Assembly: GCA_038744685.1 (NCBI GenBank)
Contig: JBCDMB010000005.1
Span: 1-64,000, forward strand
Reading direction: 5' to 3'
Length of the DNA: 64,000 nucleotides
Source of the DNA: Verrucomicrobiota bacterium
GTDB lineage: Bacteria; Verrucomicrobiota; Verrucomicrobiia; Opitutales; Puniceicoccaceae
Shown here: positions 1 through 6,012 of the stretch, piece after piece
Layout: every line of letters begins with the position of its first letter
Position numbering within the stretch: the stretch's first letter is position 1
The notes under the pieces: generated by a model
Databases searched by the model: none
What the model was told of the DNA's origin: nothing
The model's input: the letters and a program-made list of their open reading frames with translations, nothing else
Position numbers and translations under genes: made by a program

Positions 1-272
1 ACCTCTGGATCACCTTCAAATACCGAGATCAAGCAAAGCTCTGATTCTCGGTCACTGATTCTTCGGAACCGCCGTGCTACGGACCCGTATGGCCGGTGGT
101 GTGGGGGCGGGGGGGTCATTCCCCCTCGCTACCCGATTCGGAGGAGTGGTGGTGTGTGCGTCCTGCTGGTTTTCTCTCAGCGTCCATTCGGTTTCCTTTT
201 CAGCGTCTGAGTGGTTTCTCTTCCGCCTCTTCAGAGGATTCTTTCCCTCTCGATTCTTCTCATTCTTTTTCC
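1..272 (-). other. Distal integron cassette, cut by window edge
   Basis: This stretch lies beyond the last visible attC site and should be the start of a further gene cassette on the minus strand. I find no convincing gene: the only long minus frame is a low-complexity Lys/Arg/Thr/Pro-rich continuation of a frame that runs through the attC. The ATG nearest the attC (263) opens only about ten codons. The cassette may be non-coding, or its gene may start outside the window. Confidence 0.35.
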
Positions 273-358
273 GAACGTCGAGAGTAGTGACCCGAGCCAA
301 GAGACTCAAGCACAACTCGGCGGCGCATACCTCGGGTTGACTACTCGTCTTGTTAGCT
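273..358 (-). repeat. attC site 1
   Basis: Imperfect inverted repeat bounded by AACG (plus strand) on the right-hand box and TTGTTAGC on the left-hand box. Arms AGTAGTGACCCGAG and CTCGGGTTGACTACT pair with mismatches around a loop of about 40 bp. Read on the minus strand it has the attC order GCTAAC...CGTT. It is nearly identical to attC site 5 at 2111-2194. It ends the cassette whose gene stops at 366. Confidence 0.8.
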
Positions 359-365
359 CTTCCTT

Positions 366-641
366 TCAATAGTAGAATAGTGGCAGGAAAATAAAGTAAA
401 ACACACCCCAAAGGAGCCAAGGACTGAAAATGGGGAAAGTTCTGATAATCCATATCCATAGTCGCTTCTTACTCGAATATCTACCTTCACTTCTCGCTCT
501 GCCAATATGAAGCCAGACCAGTAGCACAGCTGAAGAAGCTACATAGAATACCAGGAATCGTCCTTCCCATTCATTTCCGGAAAAAGTGGGAAGGAGCCAA
601 AACCAGAATGGCCACAAAACGTAAACAAAAATCCATGTCAT
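366..641 (-). CDS. Cassette-borne small membrane protein
   Basis: A 91-residue hydrophobic protein, very rich in Trp, Phe and Leu. Residues about 1-20, 28-45 and 65-90 look like membrane segments, separated by a basic stretch (RARSEGRYSSKKR). I do not recognise a family. The ATG at 641 sits ten bases inside attC site 2 and the stop lies just before attC site 1, so the gene fills one cassette exactly. No promoter is visible, so expression would depend on readthrough from the integron promoter or a cryptic internal one. The cassette context, not homology, is the main evidence that it is real. Confidence 0.6.
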   Translation of the reverse strand: MTWIFVYVLWPFWFWLLPTFSGNEWEGRFLVFYVASSAVLLVWLHIGRARSEGRYSSKKRLWIWIIRTFPIFSPWLLWGVFYFIFLPLFYY

Positions 642-650
642 TTCCGTAGC

Positions 651-752
651 TAACGTGAAGGCTAGGCGACCCGGCCTGAGAGGTCCAGCGATCTGTGGGG
701 TGTCGATTTCACGGGCGCGTTCATCGGGTTGCCTATGCCGTTTTGTTAGCCT
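651..752 (-). repeat. attC site 2
   Basis: TAACG box at 651-655 and GTTAGCC box at about 744-750, with arms CTAGGCGACCCG and CGGGTTGCCTATG pairing across a central region of about 60 bp. The stop codon TAA of the neighbouring cassette gene (746-1159) is formed by the GGCTAAC core box itself, a usual arrangement in integron cassettes. Confidence 0.75.
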
Positions 753-1159
753 TCAGGTGCTCTAAAATGGTCAAAAGGGGTACTGCATTCAAAATAGTAT
801 TCTTCTTCTCTGTTTTGGACCAAGTTCCACCGTCTCCAAGAGTAGTTGAAATGCACCCTTGGCGAACCCTTTGGTGCGTCGCCTTCTGCAACTAGAAGTA
901 TTGCTGTTGATCTCTCTGCATCAAAGCTATGTAGACGCCTGATCCACCTCTCTGCTTCACAGCCAGAATTGAATTTTTCTGCTGTAATCTCTGTTTTCTT
1001 TATCCAGCATCCCATCAATCGATTCTGGAGAACCAGCGAATGAAAATCGGCTCCTCCAAGAGAATCAAAGCGTCTTTCGTAGCGTAAAACTATTCTGGAC
1101 CGTCTCGACTTGTCGTATAGGACGGAAAAGTTCTCAAGCTGAGCCCCTCTTAGTTTCAC
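746..1159 (-). CDS. Cassette-borne hypothetical protein
   Basis: A 137-residue soluble protein with many Arg, Glu and aromatic residues and no signal peptide or membrane segment. I do not recognise it. It begins 12 bases inside attC site 3 and its TAA stop coincides with the GGCTAAC box of attC site 2, so gene and cassette boundaries agree closely. Composition is AT-richer than the housekeeping genes to the right, consistent with acquired DNA. Function cannot be inferred from neighbours because cassette order is not functional order. Confidence 0.6.
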   Translation of the reverse strand: MKLRGAQLENFSVLYDKSRRSRIVLRYERRFDSLGGADFHSLVLQNRLMGCWIKKTEITAEKFNSGCEAERWIRRLHSFDAERSTAILLVAEGDAPKGSPRVHFNYSWRRWNLVQNREEEYYFECSTPFDHFRAPEG

Positions 1160-1171
1160 GGATCTATCGGC

Positions 1172-1270
1172 TAACGTGGAGACCAGACAACCAGCCTGTT
1201 AGGCTCAGTCGTCCGGTTGATTTTCAGGTTTGGCGGGATGGTTCACTGGTTGTCTGCGTCGTTTGGTTCT
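1172..1270 (-). repeat. attC site 3
   Basis: TAACGTGGAG box at the right-hand end, and arms CCAGACAACCAG versus CTGGTTGTCTG pairing almost perfectly, followed by a GTCGTTTGGTTC outer box. About 98 bp. The last codons of the gene at 1224-1640 run into the site. Confidence 0.75.
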
Positions 1271-1640
1271 GCCCCTCGTAGATCCTAGATTTTATGTCAT
1301 TTTTTGAAAGTTCGGTGATCCGGAATTCTTTCGGGTTCAATTCTCTTTCTCTTCTTAGGACCAAGAACTCTTCAACGACTTCTCGATCTATCTGGATAGG
1401 TCCCGAACCCGCCCAGTGCCGATTCGTTTCATTCTTTTTCACTCCAGATATCCAATACTCTTCGGCAGTCTCTAAATCGTAATAATTTGCACCGATTCCG
1501 CCGCCTTTCATCGACTGAAATGCCTGACCGTTGAAGTAGATGGTCCGTCCGCTCTTCGAGAAGGTTCCTTTTCCTATCCATGCGGGCCCATCGTCTGAGA
1601 ATCCAGACTTGTGCTCAACATACAGTAGTTTCGATTTCAT
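1224..1640 (-). CDS. Cassette-borne MKSKLLYVE-type small protein
   Basis: 138 residues when started at the ATG at 1640, which lies 10 bases from the attC core. A longer frame to 1676 would begin inside attC site 4 and is rejected. The N-terminus (MKSKLLYVEHKSGFSDDGPAWIG short of a TFSKSGRTIYFNG segment) and the central EEYWISGVKKN resemble a widespread, uncharacterised small family that I recall being mis-annotated as 1-deoxyxylulose-5-phosphate synthase; it has none of that enzyme's features. The C-terminal 20 residues are translated attC sequence. No signal peptide. The resemblance is from memory and should be treated as tentative. Confidence 0.7.
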   Translation of the reverse strand: MKSKLLYVEHKSGFSDDGPAWIGKGTFSKSGRTIYFNGQAFQSMKGGGIGANYYDLETAEEYWISGVKKNETNRHWAGSGPIQIDREVVEEFLVLRRERELNPKEFRITELSKNDIKSRIYEGQNQTTQTTSEPSRQT

Positions 1641-1649
1641 TTTTTCGCA

Positions 1650-1750
1650 GAACGTCGAGGACAGGCAACACGCCAATGGGGTTCCTAGTCCGGTTGATTT
1701 TTAGGATTTTTCGGGATGGTTATCGGGTTGTCCTGCTCCGCTTGGTTCTA
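1650..1750 (-). repeat. attC site 4
   Basis: GAACGTCGAG right-hand box; arms GGACAGGCAACACG and CGGGTTGTCCTGCTCC pair; outer box CTTGGTTCTA. Nearly the same sequence as attC site 9 (4188-4290), including the internal TTCCTAGTCCG and TTTTTAGGATTTTTCGGGA segments. Confidence 0.78.
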
Positions 1751-2101
1751 CTCTTCCTCATTTAGTTCTTTTAGACCTGAAAGGTCTGAGATGCTGATCC
1801 CAGCAATCAGCACATTCTCTTTTTCTGAAAGTGAGAGCTTTAATGCGGGAAACTCTTCAATTATTTCCACGTCAGTTATGTGATTCGAAGCAAACCCCAA
1901 AACGGATTCTGTGTCATCGTAGGCATACCCGAGAACCACTTTGCTTCCAAGCTTTGACCTGACGTAAGTGGACACGATATCCTGATTCTCATGCTCAACC
2001 TTAAAGCTAAATCTCACGACGAAATAATCTTCTGATTTTGAGCAGCCAACCACTGACTTCAGAATCGAAATAACCAAAAGAATTGAGATGAAATCCTTCA
2101 T
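1748..2101 (-). CDS. Cassette-borne putative lipoprotein
   Basis: 117 residues. A short hydrophobic leader ends in VVGC at residues 17-20, a plausible signal-peptidase-II lipobox, so the mature protein would be a lipid-anchored envelope protein of about 97 residues. The rest is an alternating hydrophobic/charged, Glu-rich small domain ending in KELNEEE. No known domain recognised. It starts at an ATG ten bases from attC site 5 and its stop abuts attC site 4, so it occupies one whole cassette. Confidence 0.65.
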   Translation of the reverse strand: MKDFISILLVISILKSVVGCSKSEDYFVVRFSFKVEHENQDIVSTYVRSKLGSKVVLGYAYDDTESVLGFASNHITDVEIIEEFPALKLSLSEKENVLIAGISISDLSGLKELNEEE

Positions 2102-2110
2102 TTTTTCGGA

Positions 2111-2194
2111 GAACGTCGAGAGTAGTGACCCGAGCCAGAGGGCTCAAGCACAAGGCAAGGCGCGGAACTCGGGTTGACTACTCGTCTTGTTCGA
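2111..2194 (-). repeat. attC site 5
   Basis: GAACGTCGAG box then arms AGTAGTGACCCGAG and CTCGGGTTGACTACT, outer box TTGTTCGACC. It differs from attC site 1 mainly in the loop. The two are 1.8 kb apart and end unrelated genes, as expected for cassettes captured by one integrase. Confidence 0.8.
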
Positions 2195-2543
2195 CCTTCT
2201 TTGGGGAGGCATAGTAAATTTTTGTGTCTTTCTCTGGATGTAACGTACGCTCTTGAAGAAAGCCAGATTGCCATATTGAGCCCTCTGCAATATACATGCT
2301 TCTTCTACTGGGAACATAGGCAAAACCGTTCTCGTTGGTAACAAAGGGCTCACTCTCGGCAATTTCGCCTACGATCCAATATGGTCTTTTTGAATAATAA
2401 TAGACTAGTGGAACTCCTTCAGCTGGCATGAGATTTTCGGAATTAAGAACCGTTATTTTCTTGGTGCCCTTTTCTGTTACATGTGTGCAGCTCGCACAAA
2501 GAAAGCAAAGCGTAGCTAGAATGGACCAGTTCTGTCTTCTCAT
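2178..2543 (-). CDS. Cassette-borne putative lipoprotein
   Basis: 121 residues with a leader (residues 1-18, ending in LCASC) that fits a lipoprotein signal, so it is probably an envelope protein. The mature part includes a VLNSENLMPAEGVPLVYYY segment followed by a GFAYVPS turn. This looks like a small carboxypeptidase-regulatory or Ig-like beta fold, but that is a guess from pattern only. The C-terminus (KKVEQDE) overlaps attC site 5. Unrelated in sequence to the other cassette lipoprotein. Confidence 0.65.
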   Translation of the reverse strand: MRRQNWSILATLCFLCASCTHVTEKGTKKITVLNSENLMPAEGVPLVYYYSKRPYWIVGEIAESEPFVTNENGFAYVPSRRSMYIAEGSIWQSGFLQERTLHPEKDTKIYYASPKKVEQDE

Positions 2544-2554
2544 TTTCTTTCCGT

Positions 2555-2624
2555 CGAACGTCGAGGTGTCTCAAGACCGTAGCGCGGAGCGTGGAGGGAA
2601 TTGAGACCACCGTGTGGTTATACT
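2555..2624 (-). repeat. attC site 6 (short)
   Basis: GAACGTCGAG box, arms GGTGTCTCAA and TTGAGACCACC around a loop of about 25 bp, outer box GTGTGGTTATAC. At about 68 bp it is one of the two short attC sites in the array. Confidence 0.7.
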
Positions 2625-2630
2625 ATGCGT

Positions 2631-2987
2631 TTAAGAAATGGTCCCGGTTCTCTCGAGCTCGTCGACCAAGACATCAGTTTCTTTCGTTTCCTCTTCTTTT
2701 AACAGACTTAATACCGTTTCATTGTTATCACTAGGGACCGAAAGATCTATTCCATGTTCGATCAAAAGCCTGAGCATTTCTCTCGTGTGAGTGCTTGTAG
2801 CGGACATATCTGCAACCCAATGTGCAACGTTATAGCCACGGTAAGAATCCTTCTCATGTATATCGTTGCTGGACTCTAAGCATGCTCTTAGTGCTTTTAG
2901 ATCACCGCAGTAGGCTGCATAGTGCAAGGTAGTCATACCCTTTCTGCCTACTGCGGGACTGAAAAGTGTCGGTCTTTTCTCCGTCAT
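2631..2987 (-). CDS. Cassette-borne ankyrin-repeat protein
   Basis: 118 residues. Residues 18-50 (GMTTLHYAAYCGDLKALRACLE) and 54-86 (NVAHWVAD...REMLRLLIEHGID) match the ankyrin consensus TPLHxAAxxGxxxxVxxLLxxGAD. A third degenerate unit follows (NNETVLSLLKEE). Cytosolic by sequence. Ankyrin repeats mediate protein binding, so this may be a small binding or immunity-type protein, but no partner is visible. The ATG lies about 13 bases from the attC site 7 core box. The only cassette gene here with a confident domain. Confidence 0.75.
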   Translation of the reverse strand: MTEKRPTLFSPAVGRKGMTTLHYAAYCGDLKALRACLESSNDIHEKDSYRGYNVAHWVADMSATSTHTREMLRLLIEHGIDLSVPSDNNETVLSLLKEEETKETDVLVDELERTGTIS

Positions 2988-2999
2988 ATTGTCGTTTGT

Positions 3000-3108
3000 A
3001 TAACGCTGAGATGAGCTACACGGATAAGGCTACTGCGGCATGACTTCTATGCTCTGCTAGAATCATGACGCCGTGGACTTATCCGGGTTAGCTCCATCGG
3101 ATTGTTCT
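3000..3108 (-). repeat. attC site 7
   Basis: TAACGCTGAG box; arms GATGAGCTACACGGATAAG and CTTATCCGGGTTAGCTCCAT pair over about 18 positions with mismatches; outer box ATTGTTCTTT. About 108 bp, the longest in the array. Confidence 0.75.
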
Positions 3109-3566
3109 TTCTTGTTTGGATTTACAATTATATAACCTCCTTCATGATCAATCAGTATCATTTTCTTACTATGTTCAAAAATAATTAATATATCGCTACA
3201 GCCATCAATAAACTCCATCTCTTTCGGGTGGGCTAATCTCTTCCTTCCTTCTTCTATTCTCTCAAAAAACCTATTCGATGCACATATGAACGGCTCTTCA
3301 AGAGAACAACCTATATCTGGGAATATAAGCACTCTTTTGTTATGTTCTTGTGCTAATGATTTTCCTAAAATCTCTTTAAAACAGCTTACGCTATCTTTCG
3401 ATTCATCATAAAGTTTTCGTTCCAGAGATTGATCGGAAATCTTCATGAATAAGTATATAGAATCGAGATTAATTTCTTCTGGGTGACTAAAATAGGAATT
3501 AGGATAGAACTTCTTAAATAACCTCATCGCTTCATCCCATGATTTAGTATTCCAGTTAGTTTTCAT
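3063..3566 (-). CDS. Cassette-borne hypothetical protein
   Basis: 167 residues when started at the ATG at 3566 (MKTNWNTKSW); the seven codons upstream fall in attC site 8 and are probably not used. The gene is conspicuously AT-rich and Lys/Ile-rich compared with the flanking chromosome, pointing to a foreign origin. Residues about 85-105 (RVLIFPDIGCSLEEPF) and 135-150 (DILIIFEHSKKMILIDHEGGYIIV) look like buried beta strands of a soluble alpha/beta protein. No family recognised. The C-terminal residues extend into attC site 7. Confidence 0.65.
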   Translation of the reverse strand: MKTNWNTKSWDEAMRLFKKFYPNSYFSHPEEINLDSIYLFMKISDQSLERKLYDESKDSVSCFKEILGKSLAQEHNKRVLIFPDIGCSLEEPFICASNRFFERIEEGRKRLAHPKEMEFIDGCSDILIIFEHSKKMILIDHEGGYIIVNPNKKEQSDGANPDKSTAS

Positions 3567-3571
3567 TTTAA

Positions 3572-3626
3572 AGAACGTCGAGCTCACGGACGGCTGTAAG
3601 CCGTTCTGTGAAGCGATTTGTTCGAA
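3572..3626 (-). repeat. attC site 8 (shortest)
   Basis: GAACGTCGAG box followed by a compact hairpin: CTCACGGACGGCT pairs with AGCCGTTCTGTGA around a 3-4 base loop, then outer box TTTGTTCG. Only about 55 bp in total, near the lower size limit for attC sites. Confidence 0.65.
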
Positions 3627-3627
3627 T

Positions 3628-4182
3628 TCATTTTCTGATTAGTGAAAAACTACCTTCGGCAATAATGACCGAGTTCATCATTAACACTGCCTTACCTTTT
3701 AATCTATCGGAATTTTTCTTGAAACCCTCTGAATCGGATTCAATTTTTCCGATGAAATGATATGAAACCACATATTTTTCCGGGAATGGAGACCCGCCAA
3801 CCGCATCTCGTCCAAAGTGACTCGAATATCCAACTACATCTTCACCGCCGCTGAAGTGAATCCTCCAAACTCCATACTCCCAGCTTTCCTTTTCTTCCTT
3901 CACTGCAATAAACTCAGCACTTCCGGTAGGGTTGTGATTTGAAGGTGTCATCTCGCCTGTGCATGAGAGCTTTAGTTTGCTTTGAATAATTGATTCACGC
4001 CACTCAACACTGTCAGCTCGGTGATCAGTGTGTTTCTTGTTTCTGATTTCTTCAAAGTCGTCGTTGAGTTTGAGATCTATCGATATGTCGTACTCCCCTG
4101 GAGTAAAAACGGTGAACGGCGTACCGGCGAACACACCACTTGAGATAATACAGGATAGGATTAGCAGTAAGTGATGTTTCAT
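3628..4182 (-). CDS. Cassette-borne secreted protein
   Basis: 184 residues from the ATG at 4182 (MKHHLLLILSCIISSGVFAG), which gives a clear Sec signal peptide cleaved near GVFA-GT. The frame can be extended to 4215 only through attC site 9. The mature protein is beta-strand-like and rich in Ser, Glu and Lys, with no recognised domain; it is probably periplasmic. It abuts attC site 8 at its stop codon. Confidence 0.65.
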   Translation of the reverse strand: MKHHLLLILSCIISSGVFAGTPFTVFTPGEYDISIDLKLNDDFEEIRNKKHTDHRADSVEWRESIIQSKLKLSCTGEMTPSNHNPTGSAEFIAVKEEKESWEYGVWRIHFSGGEDVVGYSSHFGRDAVGGSPFPEKYVVSYHFIGKIESDSEGFKKNSDRLKGKAVLMMNSVIIAEGSFSLIRK

Positions 4183-4187
4183 TTCTT

Positions 4188-4290
4188 CGAACGGTGAGGA
4201 CAGGCAACCCGCCAAGGGGGTTCCTAGTCCGTGCGGTTTTTAGGATTTTTCGGGATGGTTATCGGGTTGCCCTGCTCCGTCTTGTTCTAC
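4188..4290 (-). repeat. attC site 9 (closest to the integrase)
   Basis: GAACGGTGAGGACAGGCAAC box and arm, pairing with GGGTTGCCCTGCTCC, outer box CTTGTTCTA. Almost the same as attC site 4, with a GTGAG instead of GTCGAG core. It terminates the first, most recently inserted, cassette. Confidence 0.78.
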
Positions 4291-4351
4291 TCGGGGTTAT
4301 TAGGCCTATGGGCATCGATCAGTTTTATTCGCTTGAGGATATTCGTCTTCT

Positions 4352-4555
4352 CTAAATTTGTTCTGTTTTGGTGCGACATGCAGAAACTCCTCTGATGAAG
4401 AGGAAAAAGGCCAACGCAAAAGACGGAGGGATAGCCGCAAGAACGATCAGCCAACCGAAGAATCCTCCGAAGCCGAGAGAGAAGGGAATCAAGAAATAAA
4501 GAACTCCAAGAATGCCTACGGCCATGAATATCTGTAGAATTCCGCAAACTTTCAT
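4352..4555 (-). CDS. First-cassette small membrane protein
   Basis: 67 residues, two strongly hydrophobic segments (residues about 5-28 and 33-55) joined by GFGGFFGW and ending in a basic tail (CRTKTEQI). No family recognised. It lies in the first cassette after the presumed attI site. A competing overlapping frame (4287-4595, 102 residues) would start outside the cassette and has a composition unlike a protein, so I prefer this one. As the integrase-proximal cassette, it should be the best expressed of the array if a Pc promoter exists upstream. Confidence 0.5.
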   Translation of the reverse strand: MKVCGILQIFMAVGILGVLYFLIPFSLGFGGFFGWLIVLAAIPPSFALAFFLFIRGVSACRTKTEQI

Positions 4556-4569
4556 TTTCTATGGTAGAA

Positions 4570-4788
4570 CTATTAGTATAAACGATTTTTTTCACCTATG
4601 GTGATGGCAAAGTTATAGGAGTTAGCCTGTTTTGGAAAGAAGATTTAACTCTATCAGAATCTAGAAGTTCAGCTATTGGAGGCAATTACGGCCATTTGAG
4701 CTGCTTAAAGGGGAATCAGTGTTGGCAGATTGATGTCGTATAATTTTATTGAAAAACCATAGTTGGTTTCACTTGGCTGATATACGAC
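4570..4788. promoter_or_regulatory. Presumed attI and promoter region of the integron
   Basis: This gap between the first cassette and the divergent integrase gene is where attI and the Pc promoter normally lie. A box TAAACG at about 4579-4584 resembles the TAACG/GAACG right-hand boxes of the attC sites and is the likeliest crossover point. TATAAT at 4739-4744 (+) could serve the integrase, but a good -35 at 17 bp is missing. No LexA operator is evident. The exact attI cannot be fixed by eye. Confidence 0.45.
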
Positions 4789-5988
4789 ATGCACGAATGG
4801 GTTCGAAAGCACTTAAAGGACTACAAAGAGGCTCCTCTTGAGGAGAGGCGGCGCTGGTGGATCACACTGAAGTGGTATTTTGGTTATTGCTCTAAGAAGG
4901 AACTGGGTGATCCCACAAATCGCGAAAATGGACTAATATTCTGGCGTGATGCCGTGATGTCTTCTGAACCCGAGGAGTGGCAAAGGGATCAATGGGGGGC
5001 CGCCATGAAGTGGTACTTCGAGGAGTTGATTGCCAAGGATCGAGCTGGACCGGCGATGCGGTCGGCGTTACGTCGCCGCCATGTAGCCTATGCTACGGAG
5101 AAATCCTACATGAGCTGGCTCAGACGGTTTGAAGCATTTCTTTACCCCAAGACTGCGATAGAGGCAGACGCTACAGAGGTCGTCCAGTTCCTCAGCCATT
5201 TGGCCGAGAAAGAAGAGATTTCACCTTCTGGGCAGAACCAGTGTTTCAATGCGCTTCTCTTCTTTTTTCGACATGTCCTCAATCAATCAGAGGTGAACTT
5301 TCACGGGGCTACGAGGGCTACGAAACGGCAAAGAGTTCCAGTGGTGCTCTCCAAACCAGAGGTGACTCGTCTACTCGAATTGCTTCCAACCAGATTTCGA
5401 TTGATGGGGCGACTGCAGTATGGCACGGGCCTGCGAATCAACGAGCTGCTCCGTCTGCGCGTAAAGGATTTGGATTTTGATCGCGGTCAGATAGTTATTC
5501 GCGGAGGAAAGGGCGATAAGGATCGCGTGACGGTATTGCCAGGTTCGTTAGTCGAGCCCCTTCAACTACAGGTAGAACAGGTGAGGAAACTCCACGGGGA
5601 GGACGTAGCCAACGGTTTCGCGGGGGCGAGCATGAGTGACGCGCTGAGTCGCAAATTCAAGATCGCACGGTCGGAGCTGAGCTGGCAGTACCTATTCCCC
5701 CATAGCCGCCTCGGAAAGGACCCGAGAACAGGGGATCTTCTTCGCCACCACGCTCTCGGAAACTCTTACCAAACTGCGGTTCGGGAAGCGGCTAGAAAGG
5801 CTGGAATCGAGAAAAGGGTAACTCCTCACGTGCTGCGTCACAGTTTTGCGACTCACATGCTGGAAGGTGGTGCGGATATTCGCACCGTTCAGGACCTGTT
5901 GGGCCATGCTTCGGTAGAAACAACCCAGATCTACACCCACGTGATGAAGAAGCCGTTTGGGATCGTGAGTCCGTTGGACGCCCTGTAG
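4789..5988 (+). CDS. intI: Integron integrase IntI with N-terminal extension
   Basis: Site-specific tyrosine recombinase that inserts and excises cassettes by attI x attC recombination. 399 residues. The core (about 95-399) has the SAM-like DNA-binding domain (ATEKSYMSWLRRFEAFL), catalytic Arg216 (GTGLR), Lys241/244 (GGKGDKDR), His347/Arg350 (HVLRH), His373 (LLGHAS) and nucleophile Tyr382 (TTQIYTH). The IntI-specific insert is at about 280-320 (SDALSRKF...WQYLFPHSRLGKDPRTG..RHH), which separates IntI from XerC/D, and the C-terminus SPLDAL is typical of IntI. Unlike the usual 320-340 residue enzymes, residues 1-90 form an extra domain with two LKWYF/MKWYF motifs. No strong ribosome site precedes the ATG. 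Divergent from the cassette array, as in classical integrons. Confidence 0.93.
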   Translation: MHEWVRKHLKDYKEAPLEERRRWWITLKWYFGYCSKKELGDPTNRENGLIFWRDAVMSSEPEEWQRDQWGAAMKWYFEELIAKDRAGPAMRSALRRRHVAYATEKSYMSWLRRFEAFLYPKTAIEADATEVVQFLSHLAEKEEISPSGQNQCFNALLFFFRHVLNQSEVNFHGATRATKRQRVPVVLSKPEVTRLLELLPTRFRLMGRLQYGTGLRINELLRLRVKDLDFDRGQIVIRGGKGDKDRVTVLPGSLVEPLQLQVEQVRKLHGEDVANGFAGASMSDALSRKFKIARSELSWQYLFPHSRLGKDPRTGDLLRHHALGNSYQTAVREAARKAGIEKRVTPHVLRHSFATHMLEGGADIRTVQDLLGHASVETTQIYTHVMKKPFGIVSPLDAL

Positions 5989-6012
5989 ATTTACCGTACT
6001 GGCGAGGCGTAC

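Noticed and set aside
52-459. 135-codon minus-strand open frame
   Set aside because: It runs across attC site 1 and over the real cassette gene at 366-641; the stretch beyond the attC is low complexity.
273-4290. Regularly spaced repeats that could be read as a CRISPR array
   Set aside because: Units are 55-110 bp imperfect palindromes separated by 300-500 bp genes, with an integron integrase beside them and no cas genes; this is an attC array.
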